A program made the translations under genes and the position numbers. From Pyxicephalus adspersus (Eukaryota > Chordata > Amphibia > Anura > Pyxicephalidae), in contig NC_092859.1 in the NCBI RefSeq assembly GCF_032062135.1, positions 69,574,239-69,638,238 on the forward strand: a stretch of 64,000 nucleotides of DNA, given 5' to 3'. The notes beneath the pieces were generated by a model, which saw only the letters and a list, made by a program, of their open reading frames with translations, had not been told where the DNA came from and searched no databases. Positions 43,101 through 56,600 of this stretch are shown in pieces. Position 1 is the first letter of the stretch. Each line of letters begins with the position of its first letter.

Positions 43101-46100
43101 ATAAAGAAGAATCTGTGAGAGGCAAGGTTTAGGTTAGGTTTAAGAGAGAGACAAAAAGGAAGCCAAATCTAAAAAGAGCCAAGCAGAATCTATGTTCAGA
43201 CTAGCATTATGACAACTTAAAACAATTTGCAAAAAAAACATCAGACTGAATAGATGTTCCTTCATTATTTTTTATTTGAAAGGTGTCAGAAAGCAGCACC
43301 ATTGCTTGTTTGTTTTTTAATATGCTCAACGCAGTGTGCAGGGGCAGTTTGCCATCCCTGCCACCTCCATATACTTGAATAGAAACTGCTTGCAAATGCT
43401 TAAAACATCGGTAAAGGCATTTACAAAATGCATGGGAAGACTTTTTTTTTAAATGTGCAACACCAAACCTTCAGTTTCCAGTGCCACCTGTTCCGCTCTG
43501 CCATATGACCCATTACAGAGGAGATACCTAGAAACTGATTAAATTAATATATTGAAGGCACTAAGTCCTAAGTTTGCAATTAGTTTGTTATATCGGTTTC
43601 ATCATATTTTCCTAAAGAAGCATATTTGCACAATGTGTTGAAAGATTTACATAACAGTTATATTCACCTTATATGTCCTATATTGCATAATAAATTATGG
43701 TTTTATGGATATATTTCTAGAAGTTTACTGAGGGATGGTCCTAAAAGTTACTAATTATATATGTTTTGTACTTTTGATACTGGATGAAGCCACAGGTCCC
43801 AGTTTGTATTTGACTGAAAAAAAACAGTCCCTGCCTGTCTCAAACAGTGTGGAAAGCCAACGTTGGAAAGGCATCATTCCCACAATATAAATATAGTGTT
43901 GTGGAGGTCTTTGGATAGGGAGGTATTTGAAATCTAGAAGGCCCCCAGATATTCACTCACAATGTGGAGAGCAATGGGTACCCCTTACTCATTTACTATT
44001 CCCCAGAAATGGTTAAGAACTTTATCATTCAAATGGTTATGAACTTCATCAAGAACAATCATTCTTCAAATACTTTTCTAGCAGTGTAAGATGCACTGGC
44101 TTTGACACCTGCTCTAACCTTTTTGTTTTCAAATGTCATGTTACAGTACACGGCCAGTGTTTTGGTGTTACAAAGGAAAAGTGTTACGGTTTACAAAGGA
44201 AAGGAAAATCATTGATGAAGGCACAGCCCCTGCACTGCCGCCAGGAAAAGGACAGAAAAGACCTTCCCCTGCTAGGGGATGCAAACTCCTTCCTGACACT
44301 ATTTTAGGGTTATAAATGAGTGTTGACTTGAGTGATCCACATCCTTTAATGGTTACTCCCTCCAGTAATAGGTCCAAATCATTTCAGTAAATGACAAATT
44401 ACAAGTGGAATATTCATTTCTAATTTATTTTAGGACACACAAGCCCAAATAAACTTGTTATGAGAACATTTTACAGGTGGTGACATTGTCTTTCACCCAT
44501 GGGGGATGAATGAAAACCACAACATAGCAGATAAATGTGAAATGGCCCTAATGGTGCCTATCAAGATTTGTCTGGTAACTCAAATAGGCAATATTGGCTC
44601 GAGCTGAATACAAAAGAACAATACCTGCAAAATTGTAGTTTATACGATTGTGTACTCAGTATGTGTCCTACGAGTAAGGTTCAATGCATCCAATGAGCGG
44701 CTTTAGCACAACTCTGGGTATACCAAACACAGCTTGGAAATATGGAATTATAGCCAAATCATTATGACTTGAACACTTCCAGATCATTTTGTTGTAGCAG
44801 AAACTGTTATCGCTGAATACATTGCCAGATATAGCCAATCCACCATAAAATCTATATCCTGATTATATGACAGTACATAACAGAGGGCAGGAAATTTCCT
44901 CACCCACATGCAAAAATCTGCGGTCACTGGGGATTTTCCTGGATTAAATTAGTCACACTTGCTGGAATTGACAATTCAGAACAGGCAATACATTGAAATA
45001 TAGATATTAACCACCTTGGCGTTACACTGAGGTCTAGATTTCTGTACCAAAAGCGTTACAGGTTTTCATGAAATTTTTTTTTTTAATTGTAGACCTGTAA
45101 CTTACAGAAATATGTCCGAATAGGGGTCTAGTGGATATAATGAATATAAAAAAGGTTTGAAACACACAATCATGTAAAAAAAAAAAAATTACTTTTAATA
45201 AAATTAAAGGAAAAACACAAAATTCAGCTTAAACAAGAATACATAAATAAATGAAAAATACTGAAAATGAGATAATTCGGTATACTGTATAGTAATATAT
45301 TTTTCTAAAACACCTCCCTAGTGTCCAACGTCACATACGTATAGACAAAACCACATAAATATATTTTCTATTATTTTGTATTGGATTGGATACAGGACTT
45401 TGTATTCAATCCAATACAAAATGTGAACAAAATTCATTGAGTTTCAATTTGAATTTCCCGCACCTGCGCCGACGTCATCGCGCACGCACGCACAAGAAGC
45501 CGGCCGGCTTTTTTTTCCTCCGCCGGCCGGCTTCTTGTTTCAGAGATCACCCGGCGCTGGAACGAGAACGACGCTGGATGATCAGCGGGACCAGGTAAGA
45601 AGCCGGCCGGCATCTTGTGTTCCGCCCGCCGGCCGGCGGAACACATGGTGCCGGCCGGCATCTTACCGGTCCCGCTGGTATAGGAGAAGGCACCTGACGC
45701 TGGAGATCGACGCTGGAGGACGACGCTGGAACACGGACACGACGCTGGATGAGCACAGCGGGACCAGGTAAGTGATATTTTAATATAGTGAGAAAAGTAC
45801 GGGGTTAACGATAATTGCAACTTTTTTTAGTACGAAAAAGTCCGGGCTTAACGGTTGGGAGGTTTAAGGAAAGCTGTCATAATATGAACAAGGAGGCTAA
45901 AACACAACAAAAAGATGCAAACAAGGACAAAGCCAACATACAATTTATCATACAAATCTATCAAAGTTATTTTATTATAGTCTGAAAAACAGTTGGAGAA
46001 AAAAATCTTGCAGTGCAATAAAAATATTAATCCAGAAAAAAACATATACATTTTTCCACAGAATACATTCCTTATCCCCTGTATATGTGACAAGATGACA

Positions 46101-49100
46101 TTATCCATACTGAGAGACCTGAATCTCTACTCACTATCAATAAATGACCAATAACAACCATTCCAATCTGTTAGTATTGTCTAGTGGCACCAACACACAG
46201 TGATGTTACAATGTATCTATTACCAAGCCAAAAAACAAATCCCACATTTATATTTGGTTTTCTGATTGATAAAAAAAAATATTTTGTCTACAATATCTGT
46301 CTGTCTGAAAGAAATACCAATTCAGTATAAACAAAACGAGATGAATGAACTGAACCTGTCACAATTATCTGTCATTTATATGGGTCTGGTTGGTACAATG
46401 CCAAGCAGAGGATGTGTGTGGGAGTACACAAATGACTGTATGCTGAATATTGTGTGGGCCTATAGGAGTGGGTGATTATATGAATAGATACAGACTAGAC
46501 AAATCACCTGCAAACCACTGGATGATTGAAACTGCCATTATAAAATTTTACTATCAGCATCATTCAAAAAAAGACATCTTAGCTTACAATTCTTGAAGAG
46601 GAACTAAACTTCCACTTTAAAAATGTGTGATCAGGCAGATTCATTGCATCCTTTACTTTAAAACAGGTTATCTAGAGAACCCTGTGTTGACGCAAGGCAT
46701 GACTGTACTTCTATGATCTTCCCATGACAAGCCCACACTTCAAACCTTCCTTTGCTGATTGACTGCAACTTATTTCAAAGACAAAAGTTTCTTGGCTGTA
46801 TGATCGATTTTTGGCACTAGTTCACTCTTAAAGAGGAACCCAAAAGTGCCTAAAACAAAAAAAATCCATTTACCTTCAATCCCGCAGGGCAGTCCTATCC
46901 ATCTGGAGCTCTCCTCCATCGGGTCCCCCGTCATCACGGCATCCCCCCACGGACCGCCACGCTGGGCACTGCCATCTTCGTCTCTGCTTTTGGGTTCTTC
47001 TTCCTACTTCACCTGAGCCAGACGTTAGATCAGGTGACGTAGGTTGGGGGAAAAAACTTGCCATCTCACGGCACATGCGGGAGATTGGCAATTTTTTTCT
47101 CCCCACGAAAAGGCTCCTTCTGCACCAGCACATGTGCAGAAGGAGCACCCAAGAGCTTGCGGGATGCTTGACATAGGTATCCCGGGAAGCTTTGCTCTCC
47201 CATTCATTCTCGATTGGCTAGGCGATCAAGAATTAGGGGGCGGTGCTGCACTCTTATTTTTCTTAAAGTGTTGCACTTAAAAAAAACAAAAACAGAATTT
47301 TTACTTAATATAAAAGGGTTGTCCACCTTTTTATGTAAGGTGGAATTTCTTAGTTTAGGTATGTTTTAGTCTATGATATGTTATTACAGACACACTAAGT
47401 CTATGATAATCTGCGTTGTTTGTGTACATTATTATTATTGCACAGTATTCATATAGCACCGACATATTACGCAGAGCTTTACAAAGTCCATAGTCACATC
47501 ACTAACTGTCCCTCAAAGGGGCTCACAATCTAATGGCAGTCATATGTAATTAATGTAGTCTAAGGACTATTTTTGAGGGAAAGACATCAACCGGAGTACT
47601 CAGAGGAAACTACGCAGACACAGGAAGAACATACAAACTCGCACATAGAGTCCTGGCCAGGATTCAAAACTGTGACCTAGTACTGAAAAGGCCAGAGTGC
47701 TAACCACTGAGCCAATCGTGCTGCCCGTGTACATTCCTTTTCAAGATCACAATATTCATCAGCTCTTTTCAAGATCACAATATTCATCAGGTCCATGTGC
47801 CTTTGAAACCAGACCTATGGATAAACAGAGGAATATTTCCTCTATATGCATCAATAAAATTCCACCAAACAATTGACTGCCACATCCAAACTAGAAGATT
47901 AAAAAATCATATAGTATGGTTTTATATAGGAGAAGAAACATTGTCATTTTAGATTTGTACCGATACCAATGACATATCATTTTTAGGAAGCATCTGTACT
48001 TAACCTTAAAACTCCCCTTCTTTTTGTATATGATGACCCATTACCTTTATTCTCCTAATTTTTCTCAGGAATTACCTATTCTATCTATCACAGGGGACTT
48101 AAAAATCTTGTAGGCTCAGGAGATGGGAATCCACTGGGCAGACTACCTAATTTTCTAGTGACCCAGGAAAATTGTCTGAAGTCTGCAGACATACTCCTTA
48201 CCTCTGGGCTCTGGCTAAAGATAATTCAGGGGGTGCTAAGGTGACTGATCACCTAGAGAACTGTCTGGGGTGACCAGTTCCTCTACAGGAGAAGAGCTCC
48301 TTATTTAAATTCATTACAAATAGGATTACAGGCAAGCTGTACAAGAAATATTCGAGGATTCCTGTCCTAGGAAGGAAGAGATGCTGCATTATAGCACATT
48401 TTTATCTGTGGCTAGAGTTTAGATGTCCACAAGATTTAGAAGACCCAGTGTTTACAAAAAGCACACAAAAATATGACCTTGGATTTGAAGAGGAGCTTCT
48501 GAAAAGTTTTTACATCTCTCCACTCCTCATTCATTATTATTATTCAGCTGGATACGACTACTTCCTAATGCTATTCCTGTGATAAATTGTTTAATAGTCG
48601 TTGATCACCATGGAGAGATATGTGGTTATAGATCCAACCTGTTCTTAATTAATATTTCTGTCCCATAGGCCACTTCTCACATCTAAATCTTGAAATAAAT
48701 GACAGCTTCCTATACTCCATCACTCTCTGTTTACATTACAGCCAAAAGCATGACATCATGGCTCTGCTCAGAGGAAAGCAATGGGCTTCCTGCATACAGC
48801 GCACTGACGCCCAGTGGTGGCTCACAGCCATTCCTCCAGACAAACAAGTGAGCATAGAAGGTGAGAACAGGATGGGTTGAAGGAATGCATTTCACAGTCT
48901 GTTTCCTGGGCTTATACAAGGAAGATATTAGCTGATCACTAGGAAATTCCTTCTACATGACAGCAGGTACATGCCATGATGAATATAAGCATTACTAACT
49001 AGATGGCTAGCGAATTGGTCAGGAATGACCAATTCTGCACTACTTCCTTATTTTCTATGTTTTAATAATGCAATCACATAAAAATAGCATGAGTTGATTA

Positions 49101-50632
49101 TCTGTGTAAGCCAGCAACAATGTACCACTTTAAATTGCGAATTACCAAATATTTTGTCTTCTAGATCCCATAGAGATCCAAAGTAAATACTCCAAATCCT
49201 CTCTGAATACCCGTGCTTGCCAATGCTTTACAAAACTGTCTCTAAATGTCTCTAAAAAACACATCTAGAACTGTAAACTAACCCAATACAAACCTTAAGA
49301 AAAACATTTATTGACCTTACTTTATAAAGTTTAGGACTGATAAAATAAACCATTTATTAAGGTACAATTAAAAACAGTGGCATTATAGCACTACCTGTTT
49401 CCCCAGCAATTTTGAATTAAATGTTTAACTTTTAGGTGTAACTCGCTACTGAAATTGGCCAAATCACATCATCAAGTTTTAACATGCTTTCACTGTAAAC
49501 CATGATTTCTGGGGAGATAGAGGGGTAAAAGTAAGAGATGCCAAGAACTCAGCAAAAGGATAGTTTTCAGTGTAAAAGATTTAAACAAAGAAAGGAATAC
49601 ATAAAAAAAACATTGTGATTTAGCATAGTTAGTATTATTATGTATATTATAGTTGTTATAGTTAGGGTTAGAGTTACAAGGGAGGTAAAGAGGCCTTAGA
49701 GAGCTCTGCAGCAGAAACTATCAGCACCAATGTCTAGTAATTCATGTGAAATGGTCAAAATCAAATTTCAGCATGAACAAACAGATCTGAATACATACCA
49801 ATAACTGGTTAGAATTAAAAAAAAAAAATCACGTCACAAGGTAAAACAATAAACTCTGAATTCCAATGGGAAGTAATACCATTCACTAGAACTCATCCTG
49901 AGCCAGCCACACGTATGAAATGGGGGGGCTGGAAAATCAGCACAATGGCATAAACATTCATGTTTACAGTGGTTGAACTTGCATGTAGATGCACAGCACA
50001 ACCAATTCTGTTGCTGTTGTTATCTCAGAAAAGCAGTAATCAGCCATAAACTGTATTTTAGCCCCCAGATTCACCAACATATTCCAAGCACTTTGTATCC
50101 TGCACATTCAACTTGCCGCCATACCCTCCACTCTCCTCTCCTGCACATTGCACTTGTTGCCATATCCTCTGCTCTCCTCCCCTGCACATTCTGCTTGCCG
50201 CCATACCCTTCCCTCCCCTCCCCTGCACATTCCTCTTGCGGCCATACCCTCTTCTTTGCTTTCCTGCACATTCCGCTTACCGCTATACCCTCTTCTCTGC
50301 TTTCCTGCACATTCCATTCGCTGCCACACCCCCTGCTCGACAATCCTGCATTTAAACAGGACAAACCAGCACATCCATACAATTAAAAAAAGCATAGTAG
50401 CCACACAAACCTAACAGAGAGAGAATACATGTTTATACTTGTTTAAAATATAGATTATCCAGAACACTTGTTTCAATCTTTTTAATTCCTATGACGACAG
50501 TGTTTCAAGCAAAGAAAAACACATAGGCTCCTCAAGGTCTGTTAAAATTATTAAGCCATTATTCACTCTTCAGCCAACTGTGACGAGGGCGAGGATCATG
50601 AGAATGTCCCATGACTGGTAACATCATTATGC

Positions 50633-50673
<41 letters not shown>

Positions 50674-53600
50674 AAGGGAAAATTGGGAGGATATGAGGGA
50701 AAGACAGAACATTTATGTGTTTGGTTTGCAGTTTGTTAAGTTTTTCCGTAAGTTAATCAGAAACAATTAAATCAAGAATATGCTAACAGACAGGAAGCAC
50801 ATGCTGTTGCTTTGATGTCCGACACAAGGATGATGCTGCGTCACAGGGAACAGTACAATGCACATACTGTCCTTACAAAAACCTAAGGCTAAGGAGGAAA
50901 CATTAATGCCATATATTACTATCTGTTAAATGAACCCAAAGTTATCAAACAAGATACAAAACTATCATATGTCTGTAAAGCATTTCTGATGTTTAACTAT
51001 CCCTTAACTGATTACTATCATTTGTAACTATTCACATTAAAAAAAAAAAAAAAACATATTCTAGCCAAGCTACTAACTAGGTTGACAATTGGGTTTTCTA
51101 AAAAAACAAAAAACAAACAAACAAACTAGGAAATACAACAAAGAGTGGTACAGCATGCATTTTTCAACCAGGGTTCCTCCATAGGCAGGGGTTCCTCGAA
51201 CTATGGCTTTCCATTTAAAGCCTGCATAGTTCTGAAGTCAACATGACATAGAAGAGCCAACTGCAACCTTTAATGAGGTTTTTAAAGATGGTGTTCTAAT
51301 CAGAAGGAGGGAAGTCTACCAAGTGGCTACCAATTAAAGAGCAAACAATTATAATATTATATAACAATAATATTCTTGCTAATGTTCTTATTGGAGAGGA
51401 AAGCCTTTTTCCTGCACACCATGCATGCAAATTAGATTGGTGCAATCTCTTTCGGATCACAGGAACACACACTCCAACTAAGAGTTACCTGAAAAACTCT
51501 GCATCAACTTTGGGATCTAGATGACTTTTTTGACGTTAACAAAATCATCTTTTGGACAAAAGATGTTGGGCCAGTCAGTCCCAAAAGTAGGTTTCCTTAC
51601 AGTGAAATGACTGCCAAAAATAAAAAATAAAAAAATGCTGCAAAAAAAAAAAAAAGACTGCTGCATCCCCAACCTTCATTCTAAGGCCCTTTTAATCAGG
51701 TCATAATGATCCAACACTCATCAATAGCAAAGATTTTAAAGATAAGGCAAAACATTTGTCTGGAGATAATAAATAAATAAATTAGGTTCCACCTACATGC
51801 TCTTCAAGAACTCTAGTCATTCACATTCTGGAGCACCTTATTTGATGGACTTAAAGGGCTGTGGTGTATTTTGCATGTGAAAAAAAATTATATTAGGAGA
51901 AATATTATACCATGACAATGTTGTGTGTCATTTGTTCAAATATTACCACTCTTATCTGTAGGCACTGTTTAAATGAACATCTTAAACCTATTCAAATATG
52001 TTAAAGTCAAAAATTTCCATGAGGTGAAGTTTCCATTTAACTTGACTGTATATTTTTTTATAGTTAGGTATAGAAAGTAGGAGGAAAACCAAAAGAGCCA
52101 AAAGCGGATATTCAGAGCTGAGTAACACCTGTTCAGTAAAAAAAAGTCCACAAAAAAAAGCTAGGTTACATAATACAGGAAAGAAGGCAGGCAGGAAACT
52201 AATTTCTGAAACAGAAGCAGAAATAAAATATGAAAGAATGCAACCTTTTGGATAAACATGATTATTGTTCTTCCCAATGATAAGGTACTGTAAGCAAAAC
52301 TGTTTTTCTAAAGGTAATAGTAGAGATGGTGACTAACTTTTTGCTTTTACATAAAGGTTTTTGTATTCAAGCAAAGTAACACAGTTTTTCAGATTCTTGA
52401 ATTCTATTATAAAACACTTTGTTTTTTTTATTTCATTTATTAATATCATCTATATTGCAAATTTAGATCAAACCCAGTACTATGGAAGCTCTCGATATGC
52501 ATTTTTGGGTCTTATTTTTCCATACATACCAAGGACAATTTGTAGGGGAACCAATTTTCTTAACTGTATGCTTTTGGGGTGTGGGGGAAATCAAAGTGCC
52601 TGGAGGAAACCCACGCATACTCATGGAGAACATGCAAACTGTGCACAGATTGTGTCCTGGCTGAGATTTGAACCTGGGACACCAGCCCAGCTAGCCACTT
52701 GAACCACTGTGCTGACCCAGGCCAGCCTAGTGGCAGATAATTAAGGATATAACCTGCTTAAAGAAAACTTCCGTGAAAAGCCACTGCTTTACTGTTGTCC
52801 AACTGGTTCATGAATTCCCAAATTGGATGGCTTAATGTACCTACTAGCCCCATCATTTGTTGCCATTCCTCCCACAATGAAGAAGCAGCTTTTCCGGAAA
52901 CAAGTGCCTATTTGTAGCCTTATTTTCATCAGATTTTTATCCCGTGTCCTTTTCTTACTACAGGTGGGTATTGACTGCTTGGGTTAAATTTAAATAGACT
53001 TTAAACAAGCAGCATTAGTTACAATCAATGTTACATTGTTACAGTTCCCTGTAATGACAACCCCCCATGTTTGCATATTTGCCTGTCTATAGAAAAATTA
53101 TACAAAAAAAACCCTATATGTCCGTAAAACATGTAAAAAAAATATTTGGCCATGCAAATGAGTCTGAGGAGTATATTTGTAAAGACGCAAATCTGTTATT
53201 CACTAAAACATTCCCTGGTGGAAAATCTAGGTCCATGTGCTTCAAAGCATGTAATTGATTCTCGACCAGGAAATGTTTTGGTGAATGTCAAATTCCCTGC
53301 TTTAAAAACAGACCCACTGGAGTTTTTGTTAAAGAAACCAACCCATGTGTATGTACAACAACTGGTAAAAAATTGGTTAAATAAAAATAACAAGCAAGTA
53401 TTTCCAACAACTGAATACTGTATAGGTATTGTTTGTTGTACTCTTCTGCCAGCCAGCAATAAAACTTGCTCAAGGATGTAGTATGTTTGTTCACCTTAAA
53501 TTAGAAGAATGCCAGCTAGGTAAGGCAACCAGGATACAGTTCCAGGAACAAGGATGAAAGAACACTACAGACTACTGACAATAGAGTACAATTTGTGCAT

Positions 53601-56600
53601 TGAGCTGCAGCATAAAAAAATATTGATATATAGTGCCAGATAATAGGCATATTATTGAATAAATTGAGTATTGTTGAATAAATAAAATAATGCATTCAGT
53701 CTGAATTACCTTCACTATAATGCTAATGTCTGTTGACTTGTTCTATATAATTTTTATTCATGGAATGTGTTATCTACCTGACAAGAGTTACCTTCTGAAT
53801 AACTGATTTTTCATTGGACTTTTCATAGAGACATTTTCACTTAGCTGGAAATGTTTTACCTTCTTTTGAATTAAAAATAGATTAACAATTTTCGGCATTT
53901 TAAACATTGATTGATTATTTTATTGATTTTATTATATTTGCTATTCCTCTTTCCTGTTCTAAAAAGGAAGCAGGGCCTAGTCTTATGTTGATTTTTACTT
54001 TTCACTGCAATTATCAGAATGTCTCAGGGGTTCTTAAAAATGTTAATTTAAGCAAACAAGCCAGCATGGGTTGGGTCTGTACTGTATCAAAAAAAACTTT
54101 ACCTTTAACCACAAATTGGGTAAATATATAGAAAAGTGTGTGTAGGGTTGACTTACAAGCAACCATCACTGGCGATCCCTTTACCAATACAAAAAACGCT
54201 CCTAAAGCTTAATATCTGAACAACTGCTAAAACAAAACAAGCAAGTTATCATTTCCATATAAAATAGCTATCATTTTCTCATTGAGGCATCAATTTGCCT
54301 GATGACTGTTTTCTGGCACTGCCTCATTTTTTGAGCAATCTGAAACCCACTGACATTAGTATGTTTTACCCATGCATGCAGTAATATAGAAGCAATATTC
54401 CAATCACTGAAACCATTATTAAAGTGTATGGGTAGGCAAGATAAAATACTGACAACTGTATACAATCTACTTAATGAGGTGAAGACAAGACAGCATAAAT
54501 GAGAGATATGTGCAGATCTATTTCCCATTTGAAACATCAGATTTACAAACCAAAGCAGTAATTCTAAATTGCGCATGATGCATCATGCAAACTGAAATGC
54601 AATACCTGCAGTAACATATGCACTGCAATTACTCCAATGGGATTCCTAATTTCCCCATTATTAACTCAGTTAACCGGATAGTTATTCTACAGGTGTCCCC
54701 TTGAAAAAAGCAGGGAGGGAGCAATCTGCTTGCTCTTAATACATGCCAAAATCTGTTGGTACATGTCCCCAGATTTGGTTGATGAAGAGATGCAGCACAC
54801 AGGGAAATATTGTATTGTGGAAACATCCTTTCACTTTCTTCCCCAGTGAAAACATTGTAAGAAAGACAATAGGTAAATAAGGAAAAACATCTAATAGGGA
54901 CAAACACATCAAAGATAAGCTTGCAATTCCAGCCTTGCCTCATTATACTAGAAAAAAAACTATTCTGATGGTTGTATCCTCTGTCAAAACATTATTGTCA
55001 TTTGTACCTACATTCGGGGGCCTTCACCTTAACCTATTTGTCTGGTGACAACAGGTGGGTACATCTTTCAGATGGGACCACAAAAGACAAACTCCTGAAT
55101 CAATCATTATTGGCCTCAAACTGAACCTTTTACTTTCCCAAGCATGTAGTTAGAGTGGTACTATTATACATTACTTACATCAGTTTCAGATTCATGTCTT
55201 CTTCACCCAAAGTGCAGCCTTTGCAGATTAATGATGTAAAAAAGTAAAAAAAAAAAACTTATCTCTGTACCAGAGCACTACCCTGGACCTTATAATATAC
55301 AAAGACACATTTTAATGTCTTTATTAAAGACTAAATGAGCGGTGACTGACAGCCTGGCTTTATTCCTAAACCGTACAAAAGTAAACATAACAGTGCCCAA
55401 TGGGAGACTAACTGGATCCAGGTAAAAGGGAATGTGTAAATTGTAGAAAGTCCTTGTCATCAGGCCCATGTTTATTCAATTCAGACCACTAAAATAGGAA
55501 TTCTGACTTGTTACTTTAGATTTGTTCCTTTCCCTACCCAATCTAGTAAGAACACAAAAAGATTATTTTCTGCCATTTGGTATTATTTACTTCCACTGTA
55601 AGAGCTCATGTACACAGGCATTATTTTCATACATTTGAACAATGCAGTAAACACAGTCCTAGCTAGCTACACACTCTGCATGGATCTAGGTTTTTAACCA
55701 TTCCCTTGCCAATCCTTTGTATTCAATAAAGACCTTGCTTGGAATATCCAATAACCCTAAATGATCACTTTACCTTCTCTATGAACATTATTCTGTGCCT
55801 ACATCATATAAACGGCCTCTAGAAACATCCCCTGAAGAAGCCAGATGGCCAAACGCATCGGGTGAAAGACAGCGCTCTTTGCTATCAATTAGGGTATTCC
55901 CTTGTCTAGCTTAGAATTGTGTCCCCCATGAATTTAATGGGATATGACACTCACTATGTTCTAAGAAACCTTTTGTTATTATCATGGTTAGATAAATATT
56001 ACTCTTTTGTCTAATACAACCTATACCTGCCACATAAGAAACCCCCGTTCTCTCTATTCTATTATTTATAAGTGATTACCTATCTAAAGAGGGACGGCTA
56101 ACCATGTATTACTTTGGAAGTGGGTTTAGCGACTTTTACTATTTTACAGTTTAGTAGCAAACTACAGTTAGTAGATCCCCCATTTTCTTCAATGCTGTAG
56201 TGTAAATCAAAGCTACTCAACAACCAGGCTGTGGAGTGGTACCGGGTCATGGGCTGTGCTGACCCAGATATAGCTGTTCTAGTCTGCTGCAGTATTCACT
56301 GTCACAGGATCTGTGTCCTCTCTCTTATCATTTCATGAAGCCAATCACAGAGTCACAGAATGACAGAAGAGAGGGCACAGATCTTTCCTGTAAAGACTGC
56401 AGCCAATGAGGACAAACATTCTTTCCCTCCATGGTCCGAGGTGCAAAAAGAGGAATGGGACCACAGCTGTAGATGACCGTTCTGAGTTTCCTCCTGATGT
56501 GTTATGGATTGTGCTATGTTTCATTGAGCACAGCAGATTGTATTGAGAAGAGATTGATTTTCAGGTTAAATTCTACATTTTGGTGAAATTTGGAATCCAA

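Larger units (their letters stand above)
45007..45867. mobile_element. TTAA-flanked non-autonomous element (piggyBac-like)
   Basis: Bounded by TTAA on both sides. The left end TTAACCACCTTGGCGTTAC and the reverse complement of the right end TTAAACCTCCCAACCGTTA share the degenerate terminal repeat typical of frog piggyBac-type MITEs. The interior changes from AT-rich to very GC-rich at 45.46-45.77 kb, with five copies of the palindrome GCCGGCCGGC, two strong hairpins and repeated GACGCTGGA motifs. There is no transposase ORF. The superfamily assignment is inferred from TTAA and the ends. Confidence 0.65.

Noticed and set aside
47660..47714. tRNA-like A and B boxes as a tRNA gene
   Set aside because: The sequence lacks a full cloverleaf and continues into a repeat body with an (AAT)n tail and target duplications, so it is a SINE.
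49973..50414. Overlapping open frames of 80-137 codons on both strands
   Set aside because: They follow from the stop-free 41-bp minisatellite, which stays open in several frames at once.
53146..53481. 111-codon open frame in intron 1
   Set aside because: It overlaps a palindromic MITE fragment and shows no protein family motif.
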